Numbered from the stretch's first letter, positions 1 through 6,215 are shown. The stretch is DNA of 7,006 nt from SZUA-426 sp041666155 (GCA_041666155.1 JBAYHM010000242.1:1-7006); one strand, 5' to 3'. Notes: generated by a model not told the origin, from the letters alone. Program-made: numbers and translations.

Positions 1-185
1 CCGTCTCCGCCCCAGAAGCGGGAAGCTCCGTGCTCGGCCTTCAGGTCGCCCGCGCAGATGCCGCAAGCCTCGATCTTGACGATCATTTCCCGCTCGCCGG
101 CGCGGGGCACCGGGATCGTCTCCAACCTATAATCGTGCGGCGCGTGCGCCACTACCGCTTTCATCGTTTCGGGTAATTTCGACAT
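1..185 (-). CDS. Zinc-type medium-chain alcohol/polyol dehydrogenase, N-terminal part (erythritol/L-threitol dehydrogenase-like)
   Basis: This is the last gene of the operon and only its first 61 codons are present. The visible part is the GroES-like N-terminal domain of the zinc-dependent MDR dehydrogenases. It contains KAVVAHAPHDYRLETIPVP (residues 9-27), then VKIEACGICAGDLK (36-49) and a HGASRFWGGD stretch (52-61). Cys44 fits the catalytic zinc ligand (Cys46 of horse liver ADH) and Asp47 its conserved partner. The combination of HDYRLE, CGICAGDLK and HGA..FWG resembles, from memory, erythritol/L-threitol dehydrogenases more than ethanol or threonine dehydrogenases. The likely reaction is NAD(P)-dependent oxidation of a sugar alcohol in the cytoplasm; this is inferred. 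ATG at 185 is preceded by AAGGAG at 192-197 with 6-nt spacing. The gene begins 21 nt after the second ATPase, so it is probably co-transcribed with the importer. The Rossmann domain lies outside the window. Family is sure, substrate is not. Confidence 0.85.
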   Translation of the reverse strand, partial: MSKLPETMKAVVAHAPHDYRLETIPVPRAGEREMIVKIEACGICAGDLKAEHGASRFWGGD

Positions 186-206
186 GGCATGCTCCTTATT
201 CTTTGT

Positions 207-1325
207 TTACGACCGTATGCGTTCGCCGGTCTTCAGATCGAACAAATGCGTTTTTTCCGCCAGGACCTCAAGCTTAAGAACGTCACCGGGACGGCAACGG
301 ATCTTTTCAGTAGTGATAAGGGTAAGGAACTCCTCCCCGACGCGGAAATGCACGCGGCGCTCCTCGCCGAGGCTTTCGAACACGGAGACGCTCACGTCGG
401 AGCCGAGCCCCGTCGGCGAGCCGACCTTCACGTCCGTCGGTCGTACGCCAAGCCGAAGTTTCATTCCGTCGTGAACAACTTTATAATAGCGCGGCGGCAC
501 GGGTATCGAGATTTTTCCGCCTGAGAAAACGAAGAGGAAATCGCTACCGGTCTGTTTAATCGTCACCGCCATAAGGTTCATCGGCGGTTCGCCGATGAAA
601 CCGGCGACGAAATCGTTCACAGGATTGTCGTAGATCTCCAATGGCGTCCCGAACTGCAACAGCTTTCCGTCTTTCATGATAGCGATCCGGTCGGCTAAGG
701 ACATAGCCTCCAACTGATCGTGCGTGACGATGATCGTCGTGCATTTAATGTCGCGGTGCATGCGCTTTATTTCCGCGCGCAGGATTTGCCGCATCTTCCC
801 GTCAAGGTGCGAGAGCGGTTCATCCAGAAGCAGGAGCCTCGGCTCCCTGACTATGGCGCGAGCGATATTCACCCGCTGCTTTTGGCCGCCGCTGAGGTTG
901 ATGGGTCGTTCGTGGAGGATGTCATCCACTTTCAGGAGTGGGGCGATCGCCTTGACCTTCTTATCGATCGTGTCCTTGTCCATCTTTTTCGCGCGCAGAT
1001 TGAACGCGATATTCTCGTACACGTTCAAGGGCGGATACAGGGCGTAATTCTCAAAGGCAAGTCCTATATGTCGATCTTTCGGTTCAAGATCGTTAATGCG
1101 CGTGTCACCGATGAGGATATCTCCCGCCGTAATCTCTTCCAGTCCCGCGATCATGCGGAGCGTCGTCGATTTGCCGCAACCGGACGGCCCGAGGATTCCG
1201 ACGAACTCGCCTTCTCTACACACAAGCGATAAGTCGTTTACCGCGAAATCAACTTCCGCCGTCTTCTTCTTGGTACCGACATCGGCGTAGCGTTTGAAAA
1301 CGTTGCGGAGGGTCAGTTCAGGCAT
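207..1325 (-). CDS. ABC transporter ATP-binding protein, MalK/UgpC family (second ATPase of a pair)
   Basis: This cytoplasmic ATPase of 372 aa, about the length of E. coli MalK, is predicted to power the importer encoded just upstream. All core motifs are present: A-loop Tyr13, Walker A GPSGCGKST (46-54), signature LSGGQKQR (144-151), Walker B LLLLDEP with catalytic Glu169, D-loop HLD (173-175) and switch His202 in VTHD. A C-terminal TOBE/OB-type regulatory domain follows from about residue 235 (GVRPTDV at 293-299). Two oddities are visible. The Q-loop position is Glu92 (AFENYALYP) instead of Gln, and the following residues are PPL where the family usually has PHL. A lysine-rich insert (about residues 17-28) follows the A-loop. 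ATG at 1325 lies inside the end of the preceding ATPase gene (13-nt overlap), with GGGAGG at 1333-1338, 7 nt upstream, so translation is probably coupled. It likely pairs with the other ATPase as a heterodimer; this is inferred from the tandem genes. Confidence 0.95.
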   Translation of the reverse strand: MPELTLRNVFKRYADVGTKKKTAEVDFAVNDLSLVCREGEFVGILGPSGCGKSTTLRMIAGLEEITAGDILIGDTRINDLEPKDRHIGLAFENYALYPPLNVYENIAFNLRAKKMDKDTIDKKVKAIAPLLKVDDILHERPINLSGGQKQRVNIARAIVREPRLLLLDEPLSHLDGKMRQILRAEIKRMHRDIKCTTIIVTHDQLEAMSLADRIAIMKDGKLLQFGTPLEIYDNPVNDFVAGFIGEPPMNLMAVTIKQTGSDFLFVFSGGKISIPVPPRYYKVVHDGMKLRLGVRPTDVKVGSPTGLGSDVSVSVFESLGEERRVHFRVGEEFLTLITTEKIRCRPGDVLKLEVLAEKTHLFDLKTGERIRS

Positions 1326-2464
1326 TTCGATTCCTCCCGAAGAAGCTCTTCCTGCTTATGACGTACGATGAATTTGCCCGTCGCTTGTTCAAAAAAAATC
1401 GCGTCGGCAATATGGAAGTTGATGTAAATGTCCTGGTCCATTTCACTCTTGAAATCGTTGGGCGCGATGATTCTGATTTTTACGCCTTCAACTATGACGG
1501 TCAGGATCGATCGATTGCCGATGGGTTCAAGGACATAGACGCTTCCTTTAAACCAGCCGTCGCCTTTCGGTTCCAGGCTGTACTCGATATCGTTCCCGCG
1601 GACGCCGACATGGACGTCCGATACGTTTTTTTCAGCGAGCCGCTCGGCGATATCCCCAGGGAGCGTTACCGGTTCCTTCCTGCCGAGAAGCCGTAAGTTC
1701 CATTTACCACGCTCTTCTGAAACGGCGCCGTCGATCAGATTGATCTCCGGCTCTCCCATTAGGCGCGCGACGAACTCGTCCGCCGGGGTATAAAAAAGCT
1801 CGCTCCCTGTTCCGATCTGCACGATTTTTCCGTGGTTTATGATTGCTATTCGGTCTCCGAGGCTGAGGGCTTCCATGTAGTCGTGCGTGACGTAGATCGT
1901 CGTCGTATTGAATGAGGCCTGCATCTCCTTGAGCTCGGCACGCATGAAATGCCGCAACTTGGCATCCAGGTGGGCGAGCGGTTCGTCCATGAGGAACACG
2001 TTCGGCTTTCGAACCAAACAGCGCCCGAGAGCTACCCGCTGACGTTGCCCGTTGCTCAACTGCGAAGGAAGGCGATCAAGCAGTTGATCGATCTTCATGA
2101 TCTTCGTGACGCGGTGGACGGCTTCTTTTATGTATTCCTCGCTTTCCTTGTAGAGCGAACTCCGCATGGGGGAAGCGATGTTATCGTAAACGGACAGATG
2201 CGGGTATAAAGCGTAGTTTTCGAAAACCATCGACACATTCCGATTCGCCGGCGGCACGACGTTTACGATCTCATCCTTGATCCGGATAAGTCCCTCGTCG
2301 GGGAATTCCAATCCCGCAATCATTTTCAGGGTAGTGGTTTTTCCCGCTCCCGCAGGGCCGAAAAGAACCAGAAATTCCTTATCATTCACTTCCAATGAAA
2401 CATTGTCCAACGCGGCTACTTTGTCGTATCTCTTCGTTATGTTCTTCAGGCTGATGTGGGCCAC
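1313..2464 (-). CDS. ABC transporter ATP-binding protein, MalK/UgpC family (first ATPase of a pair)
   Basis: This 383-aa ATPase is homologous to, but clearly different from, the protein encoded next to it. It shows A-loop Tyr13, Walker A GPAGAGKT (36-43), Walker B VFLMDEP with catalytic Glu161, D-loop HLD (165-167), switch His194 in VTHD, and a C-terminal TOBE-type domain from about residue 225 (VGVRGNDIEY, near 285-295). The Q-loop position is Glu82 (VFENYALYPH) instead of Gln. The signature is LSNGQRQR (136-143), with Asn replacing the first Gly of LSGGQ. The start is GTG at 2464, chosen because AAGGAG (2471-2476) lies 6 nt upstream and KNITKRYDKVAALD aligns as a normal MalK N-terminus. The gene begins 20 nt after the MalG-type permease. 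Its Glu and His are intact, so it is probably catalytically competent. With the following ATPase it would form two non-equivalent ATP sites, as proposed for two-ATPase importers such as GlpS/GlpT of the glycerol system. Confidence 0.95.
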   Translation of the reverse strand: MAHISLKNITKRYDKVAALDNVSLEVNDKEFLVLFGPAGAGKTTTLKMIAGLEFPDEGLIRIKDEIVNVVPPANRNVSMVFENYALYPHLSVYDNIASPMRSSLYKESEEYIKEAVHRVTKIMKIDQLLDRLPSQLSNGQRQRVALGRCLVRKPNVFLMDEPLAHLDAKLRHFMRAELKEMQASFNTTTIYVTHDYMEALSLGDRIAIINHGKIVQIGTGSELFYTPADEFVARLMGEPEINLIDGAVSEERGKWNLRLLGRKEPVTLPGDIAERLAEKNVSDVHVGVRGNDIEYSLEPKGDGWFKGSVYVLEPIGNRSILTVIVEGVKIRIIAPNDFKSEMDQDIYINFHIADAIFFEQATGKFIVRHKQEELLREESKCLN

Positions 2465-2476
2465 GACTTACTCCTT
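2465..2476 (-). promoter_or_regulatory. Ribosome binding site fixing the GTG start of the first ATPase
   Basis: AAGGAG (complement of 2471-2476) sits 6 nt before the GTG codon at 2464-2462, in the 20-nt gap after the permease stop codon (2487-2485). There is no ATG in this frame near the conserved N-terminus, so GTG initiation is the best reading. Confidence 0.7.
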
Positions 2477-2484
2477 TTATTTCC

Positions 2485-3312
2485 TTAGCCTTTCACAGCG
2501 CCGAAGCTCAGGCCGCGCACTAAGTGCTTCTGGATAATGAGCGCGAGGACAACTTCGGGAAGCGCGGCCACGGAAGCGGCCACCGCCATCTGGCCGTAAT
2601 GGACAGTGTCTGAGGCGATGTATTTGAGTGACGCGACCGTAACCGTCTCGACGTTGAAGCTCGTCAGCAGCAAGGGAAAAGTAAAATTGTTCCAGGCGAA
2701 GATGAAAGCTAAAAGGGCTGAAGAAACCAGGCCGGGTTTTATCAGTGGCAGCAGGATCCTCCAGAACACCTCGTACCAAGTGTAGCCGTCCAGCTTGGCC
2801 GCTTGCTCTATTTCTACGGATATGTCCTCGAAATAACCGCGGACAACCCAAACCAAAAGAGGCATGGTGATGAGCTGATAAACCCAAATCAGGCCGAAGT
2901 ATGTATCGAAGATACCAAGCTTCTGATAAATCATAAAAAGGGGAAGAATGACCAAGATTTCCGGAGCGAATTTAAACGATAGAATCGTGAAGGCAAGGTC
3001 TTCCTTCTTCTTGAAATCATAACGAGCTAGGGCGTAAGCGGCCGGAACGCCGGCGGCTACGGAGACCAAGACGGCGCCCGTACTGACGATTATATTGTCG
3101 AAGAAAGATTTGAAATAATTTGTCCGAAAAAGTACCGCATGATAATTCGCCAATGTCGGGCTAAAAATGAAGGTCGTCGAGAAAACCTCGATGTCGCTTT
3201 TAAATGTGATCAAGACCATCCAAAAAATCGGGAAAAGAGCGAATAAGGCCCAGGCGGCCAATAGAAAATTTCGCGTCACGGCCGCGATATGCCGTATTCG
3301 AATGCTGTTCAT
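2485..3312 (-). CDS. Carbohydrate ABC transporter permease, MalG/UgpE type
   Basis: This inner-membrane subunit of 275 aa is typical of the MalG/UgpE family in length and layout. About six hydrophobic segments are visible, the first near residues 13-35. A periplasmic stretch (SPTLANYHAVLF, 51-62) follows it, as in MalG homologues. The cytoplasmic EAA loop that docks onto the ATPase is clear at 169-189, with EQAAKLDG followed by a conserved ILLP. The C-terminus RGLSFGAVKG is the classic end of this family. ATG at 3312 has AAAGGA (3320-3325) 7 nt upstream, which overlaps the stop codon of the preceding permease. The two permeases are therefore only 11 nt apart and probably translationally coupled. 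It should form a 1:1 heterodimer with that MalF-type permease. The EAA loop shows no obvious defect to match the Glu Q-loops of the ATPases. Confidence 0.96.
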   Translation of the reverse strand: MNSIRIRHIAAVTRNFLLAAWALFALFPIFWMVLITFKSDIEVFSTTFIFSPTLANYHAVLFRTNYFKSFFDNIIVSTGAVLVSVAAGVPAAYALARYDFKKKEDLAFTILSFKFAPEILVILPLFMIYQKLGIFDTYFGLIWVYQLITMPLLVWVVRGYFEDISVEIEQAAKLDGYTWYEVFWRILLPLIKPGLVSSALLAFIFAWNNFTFPLLLTSFNVETVTVASLKYIASDTVHYGQMAVAASVAALPEVVLALIIQKHLVRGLSFGAVKG

Positions 3313-3323
3313 GATCGTATCCT

Positions 3324-4292
3324 TTATTTCTCTTTGCCTGCGGCTTGGCGCTGGGTAAGCAGGTACTTACCGACAAGTTTCCGGCTGATGAAGTTGATGA
3401 TCACCCATAAAATGAGCACGTAGGAGAGTGACTGCCCGAACTTCAGAAAAGCGAAACCGTAGTTGTATCCGGTGATCGAAAGGTTCATAAGCGTATTTCC
3501 CGGTCCGCCTTTGGTGAGCGCGAAGATGATGGTGAATTCCTGCAAGGAAGCCATCAAGCGGAAAATCAGCGCGATGTAAATGAACGGCTTGAGCATCGGC
3601 AAGGTGAGCGTCTTGAAGGTAAACCACGCGGAACCCCCGTCTACGCGAGCAGCTTCGAACGGTGATTTCGGAAGGGATTGGATACCGGCGGAAACGAGAA
3701 CTATGACGAAGGGCGCGTACACCCATATATCGATTAATGCCGCCGTGAACAGCGCCGTCTTCGCGGACGCGGCCCAGGTGAAGCCGTAAACGCCGAATAT
3801 ATTGAGGAATTTTTCAAAGATGCCGACCGAGGTATTGGTCATCAATTGCCAGATCAGAGTCGCGATTACCGGCGCTATCATGAGCGGAAAAATCAACACG
3901 ACTTTCAGGATTTTCGTGAAGGCATTGTTCTTGCTCAGAAGAAGCGCGATGCCTATTCCGAGGAGCATCTCGGCGCCGGTGGTGATCGCGGCGTATTGCA
4001 GAGTTACGAACACCGCATGCCAGAATTCGACATCGGTGAACATGTATACCCAGTTCTCGATCCCGATAAATTTCCATGTAGGATTGCGAAACGAATAGTT
4101 TGTCAGCGAATAGAAAATAGCGCTGACAAATGGATACAGGATGCCGATCGTGATGAGCAGGCAAGGAGCCATGATCAGATACGGCCGGGCTTTTACAAGC
4201 CAAGGAATCCTCGTCGCTTTCGCGATTAATTCGGATTCCGCGGCGCCGGCCCGTTTTTGTGCAGCCGTCGGTTTTTCAGTCGAGTTTTCCAA
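3324..4292 (-). CDS. Carbohydrate ABC transporter permease, MalF/UgpA type
   Basis: This inner-membrane permease of 322 aa is in the UgpA size class and lacks the large extra periplasmic domain of enterobacterial MalF. A hydrophilic cytoplasmic N-terminus of about 35 residues precedes the first membrane segment (about 38-60). The EAA docking loop is at 213-232 (FEAARVDG, then LTLP), and the family motif ALTKGGPGN is at 258-266. The start is read as TTG at 4292, with GGAG (4301-4304) 8 nt upstream. The nearby ATG codons at 4300 and 4306 are in other frames. The poorly conserved N-terminus leaves some uncertainty about the exact start. The gene follows the binding-protein gene after 89 nt that contain a GC hairpin, so it may be expressed at a lower level than that gene. 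It partners the MalG-type permease 11 nt downstream. Confidence 0.94.
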   Translation of the reverse strand: MENSTEKPTAAQKRAGAAESELIAKATRIPWLVKARPYLIMAPCLLITIGILYPFVSAIFYSLTNYSFRNPTWKFIGIENWVYMFTDVEFWHAVFVTLQYAAITTGAEMLLGIGIALLLSKNNAFTKILKVVLIFPLMIAPVIATLIWQLMTNTSVGIFEKFLNIFGVYGFTWAASAKTALFTAALIDIWVYAPFVIVLVSAGIQSLPKSPFEAARVDGGSAWFTFKTLTLPMLKPFIYIALIFRLMASLQEFTIIFALTKGGPGNTLMNLSITGYNYGFAFLKFGQSLSYVLILWVIINFISRKLVGKYLLTQRQAAGKEK

Positions 4293-4304
4293 AGCCTCAT
4301 CTCC
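4290..4304 (-). promoter_or_regulatory. Weak ribosome binding site with TTG start of the MalF-type permease
   Basis: On the minus strand GGAG (4304-4301) is followed, after 8 nt, by TTG at 4292-4290. A short Shine-Dalgarno sequence and a TTG codon suggest modest initiation, which fits low permease output relative to the binding protein. The assignment is an inference from spacing and frame. Confidence 0.5.
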
Positions 4305-4316
4305 ATTTGATGTTTG

Positions 4317-4330
4317 TAACGGAACCGTTA
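4317..4330. repeat. 14-bp palindrome in the binding-protein/permease gap
   Basis: TAACGGAACCGTTA has perfect 6-bp arms (TAACGG/CCGTTA) around two central bases. It lies between the GC hairpin and the permease start. The centre is too short for a stable hairpin loop without opening inner pairs. It could be a protein-binding site, a minor RNA stem, or chance. Confidence 0.4.
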
Positions 4331-4337
4331 GCCCCGA

Positions 4338-4367
4338 GCGGGGAGGCGGAGCACACCCCCTCCCCGC
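4338..4367 (-). terminator. GC-rich intercistronic hairpin after the binding-protein gene (attenuator or mRNA stabiliser)
   Basis: GCGGGGAGG (4338-4346) and CCTCCCCGC (4359-4367) are perfect inverted repeats of 9 bp. Further G-C pairing inside is possible (4348-4349 with 4356-4357), around a small loop. The hairpin starts 15 nt after the binding-protein stop codon. On the transcribed strand no uridine run follows, so a full intrinsic terminator is unlikely. In maltose-type operons such hairpins between malE-like and malF-like genes protect the upstream mRNA or cause partial termination, giving excess binding protein. That role is inferred here. Confidence 0.65.
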
Positions 4368-4381
4368 GCTTGGAGTATTTA

Positions 4382-5815
4382 TTATTTCACGCTGATGTCG
4401 GAGACAATCTTGTCCATTTTTACCTTAAGCTGATCGAGACCAGCCTTCACGGAAGGATATTTTCCGGCGACGATGTCCTGCAGGGTCGCGGCCCACTCGG
4501 TGGTCGTTTCGAAGAAGTGGGGTTGTGGGGTAAACTGGATGGTTGTACCGGCGACGGAATCCTTGAACGCCTGTCCGTAACCTTCCGACTTGGCCAGAAC
4601 GCTCACGAAATCGGCGCTCTCGAAAACGGACTTGCGGGGCGGGTCGACGACCTTACTTTTGGTGGAAGCCCACTGGGAGTATTCCTTACCGGTAAAGTAC
4701 TGGAGGAAGAGCCAAGCGGCTTTCTTGTTGTTGGAAGCCTTATTGATCGCCATGGCCCAAGTCCAGAGATTCGCGTTGACATCCGTTTTTCCGGCGGGAA
4801 GCGGCGCGTGGACCCAAGCGATGTTGCCGGCTTCCTTGGAAGCTCCGGTCGGATTCTGGAAATAGCCGTTGCAGTCCGCGTCGAAGAGCATCGCGGCTTT
4901 TCCGGCGCCGAGGTCGGCTCCGGCTTGATACCAGGTATAGCTCGCCCAAGTGGGGGAGCCGCCTTTCTTGATGAGGTTAACCCAGTCTTCGGTCATCTTG
5001 ACGGCCTCAGAAGAATTGACCTTGGAAACCAACTTGCCGTTTTCGATCTCAAAATCTTTGGCGCCGTAGTTGGAATAGGTGGTCATATACCCGGCGTGTA
5101 TGGTTCCCCAGTTGCGCGAACCACGGATGGCGAGGGCATAGGTGCCTTTTCCGTTGAACTCCTGGAGCTTCTCGCAGAGTACGGCGAGTTCTTCCATGGT
5201 CTTCGGAGGCTTCAGGCCTTTCTCGTCGAAAACGCGTTTGTTGTAGGCCAGAGTATTGGTCTCGAAGCCGAGGGGAAGAGCCCACAGCTTTCCGGACCCT
5301 ACCTTATGACCGGGAACCAAGTCCCAACGCAGGGAGGATACGACGCCCGGATAGAAGTCGGCCATTTCGTACTTCGGATCGACTAGATTGGGATCGCTGA
5401 TGAAGGGATCCAGTTCCTGGACGTATCCGGGGACCGCGTATTCCCAGATCTGGTAGGCGCCGCTCATGAACAGATCAGGATCGCCCGATCGGCTGTTCAA
5501 AGAGGTCGTAACCTTATCGAAGTAATTCTCTTCCGGGGTAATTGCGTAGGTGACCTTGATGCCCGTGGCCGCCTCGAATTCCGGAATCTTCTTGATGATC
5601 GCCTCGGCGTAAGGATGCTGGTTGAACAGGATCTTGATGCTCGATCCCTTCGCCATGTTCCAGCTGAAACCGGTTTTCGCCGCCTCGCTCTTCATCTTTT
5701 CCAGCGAATTGTCCGCGCCTTTTTTGTCGGAGGTCCCGCCCGCCCAGATCGAGGAAACCATCGCCAATACGAGGAAGGACGAAAACAAAATCCTCAGAAA
5801 ACTTTTCCGTGCCAT
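4382..5815 (-). CDS. Extracellular solute-binding protein of a carbohydrate/polyol ABC importer
   Basis: This is the first gene of the operon. The 477-aa product delivers substrate to the two permeases. Residues 1-25 are a Sec signal peptide: basic MARKSFLR, a hydrophobic core, and a likely cleavage at SIWA|GG. It has no lipobox cysteine, so it is probably a soluble periplasmic protein. The mature part has the family-1 (MalE-like) layout. This includes IPEFEAATGIKVTY (77-90), GDPDLFMSGAYQIWEY (111-126), GKLWALPLGFETNTLAYNK (175-193), the hinge-side GKAAMLFDADCNGYF (305-319) and WTWAMAINKASNNKKAAW (351-368). It is somewhat longer than E. coli MalE. Many Trp and Tyr residues could stack on a sugar or polyol, but the ligand cannot be read from sequence. 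ATG at 5815 has AAAGGAG (5823-5829) 7 nt upstream, a strong site. An 89-nt gap with a hairpin follows. Confidence 0.96.
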   Translation of the reverse strand: MARKSFLRILFSSFLVLAMVSSIWAGGTSDKKGADNSLEKMKSEAAKTGFSWNMAKGSSIKILFNQHPYAEAIIKKIPEFEAATGIKVTYAITPEENYFDKVTTSLNSRSGDPDLFMSGAYQIWEYAVPGYVQELDPFISDPNLVDPKYEMADFYPGVVSSLRWDLVPGHKVGSGKLWALPLGFETNTLAYNKRVFDEKGLKPPKTMEELAVLCEKLQEFNGKGTYALAIRGSRNWGTIHAGYMTTYSNYGAKDFEIENGKLVSKVNSSEAVKMTEDWVNLIKKGGSPTWASYTWYQAGADLGAGKAAMLFDADCNGYFQNPTGASKEAGNIAWVHAPLPAGKTDVNANLWTWAMAINKASNNKKAAWLFLQYFTGKEYSQWASTKSKVVDPPRKSVFESADFVSVLAKSEGYGQAFKDSVAGTTIQFTPQPHFFETTTEWAATLQDIVAGKYPSVKAGLDQLKVKMDKIVSDISVK

Positions 5816-5829
5816 TTCAACACTCCTTT
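5816..5829 (-). promoter_or_regulatory. Strong ribosome binding site of the binding-protein gene
   Basis: AAAGGAG (complement of 5823-5829) precedes the ATG at 5815 by 7 nt. It is the longest Shine-Dalgarno match in the operon and agrees with the need for abundant binding protein. Confidence 0.75.
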
Positions 5830-5878
5830 CGTAGCTGATTGTGGATTAATGGTACGGCCGGTTCTTCAGGAACGAAAT

Positions 5879-5991
5879 GAAGCGGATTTCGAAAAATCAA
5901 AACGGGTTATTCGTACTTTTTTTTAGATTTTCGGAATAAAATACATATTTAAAGAAACCGGGGCTGTTTCAATACCAAGAAATTCCGCTTC
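5879..5991. repeat. Near-perfect inverted repeat pair upstream of the importer operon
   Basis: GAAGCGGATTTC (5879-5890) and the complement of GAAATTCCGCTTC (5979-5991), which reads GAAGCGGAATTTC, match except for one inserted A. The left copy runs into the palindrome 5885-5898. The placement in the operon leader or promoter, about 50 to 180 bp upstream of the start codon, suits operator half-sites or a long stem. Chance cannot be excluded. Confidence 0.3.
5943..5972 (-). promoter_or_regulatory. Weak candidate sigma-70-type promoter for the importer operon
   Basis: On the minus strand TTGAAA (5972-5967) is a 5-of-6 match to a -35 box. It is followed after 17-18 bases by the AT-rich AATATGT (5949-5943), which is only a loose -10 match. 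It lies about 130 nt upstream of the binding-protein start. The region is AT-rich throughout, so other positions are possible. Confidence 0.2.
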
Positions 5992-6215
5992 TTTCTTTAA
6001 CCAACGTAAAAGATGCGCTTTTTTTAGTATTTTTTTACTTTAAGGACATGACGCGGCCGCGATACAAGTTGGAGGTCTACAAGAAAGTTAACAATACCTG
6101 TTTTCGGTACTACTAACGGTGCTCCACCGGCTCCCACAATAGACCAGTCAAACGCGTCCATGTTAACAATATTGATAGCCCCATCGTGAACGAATGCAAT
6201 TCGGGATACCTAAGC

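Larger units (their letters stand above)
5816..6215. other. Divergent intergenic region, about 400 bp
   Basis: This region separates the leftward importer operon from the rightward outer-membrane gene and must hold both promoters. It is AT-rich next to the operon (5890-6045), with T runs at about 5920-5927, 6019-6025 and 6030-6036 on the plus strand. It contains a palindrome centred on TTTCGAAA (GATTTCGAAAAATC, 5885-5898), inverted repeats at 5879-5890/5979-5991 and 5949-5957/5992-6000, and a direct repeat GTTAACAATA at 6087-6096 and 6162-6171. On the minus strand, 6209-6024 is an open stretch without a good start that reads like protein sequence (RIAFVHDGAINIVNMD). I see no RNA gene and no clear intrinsic terminator. 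Confidence 0.7.

Noticed and set aside
720..1232. 170-codon plus-strand ORF inside the second ATPase gene
   Set aside because: It lies entirely antisense to conserved ATPase motifs (Walker A, signature, Walker B) and has no recognisable family features.
4259..5386. 375-codon plus-strand ORF antisense to the binding-protein gene
   Set aside because: It is a mirror of the binding-protein gene. The minus frame has a signal peptide, family motifs, a strong ribosome site and operon context, whereas the plus product shows no recognisable domain.
207..5815. Naming the importer as maltose (MalEFGK) or glycerol-3-phosphate (UgpBAEC)
   Set aside because: Family resemblance does not set the substrate. 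Two ATPase genes and the polyol-type dehydrogenase argue against these assignments, so no gene symbols were given.
5919..6037. Runs of T on the plus strand as intrinsic terminators
   Set aside because: No GC-rich stem precedes them; the only arms near one (AAAAG/CTTTT at 6008-6024) are too weak. They look like general AT-richness of a promoter region.
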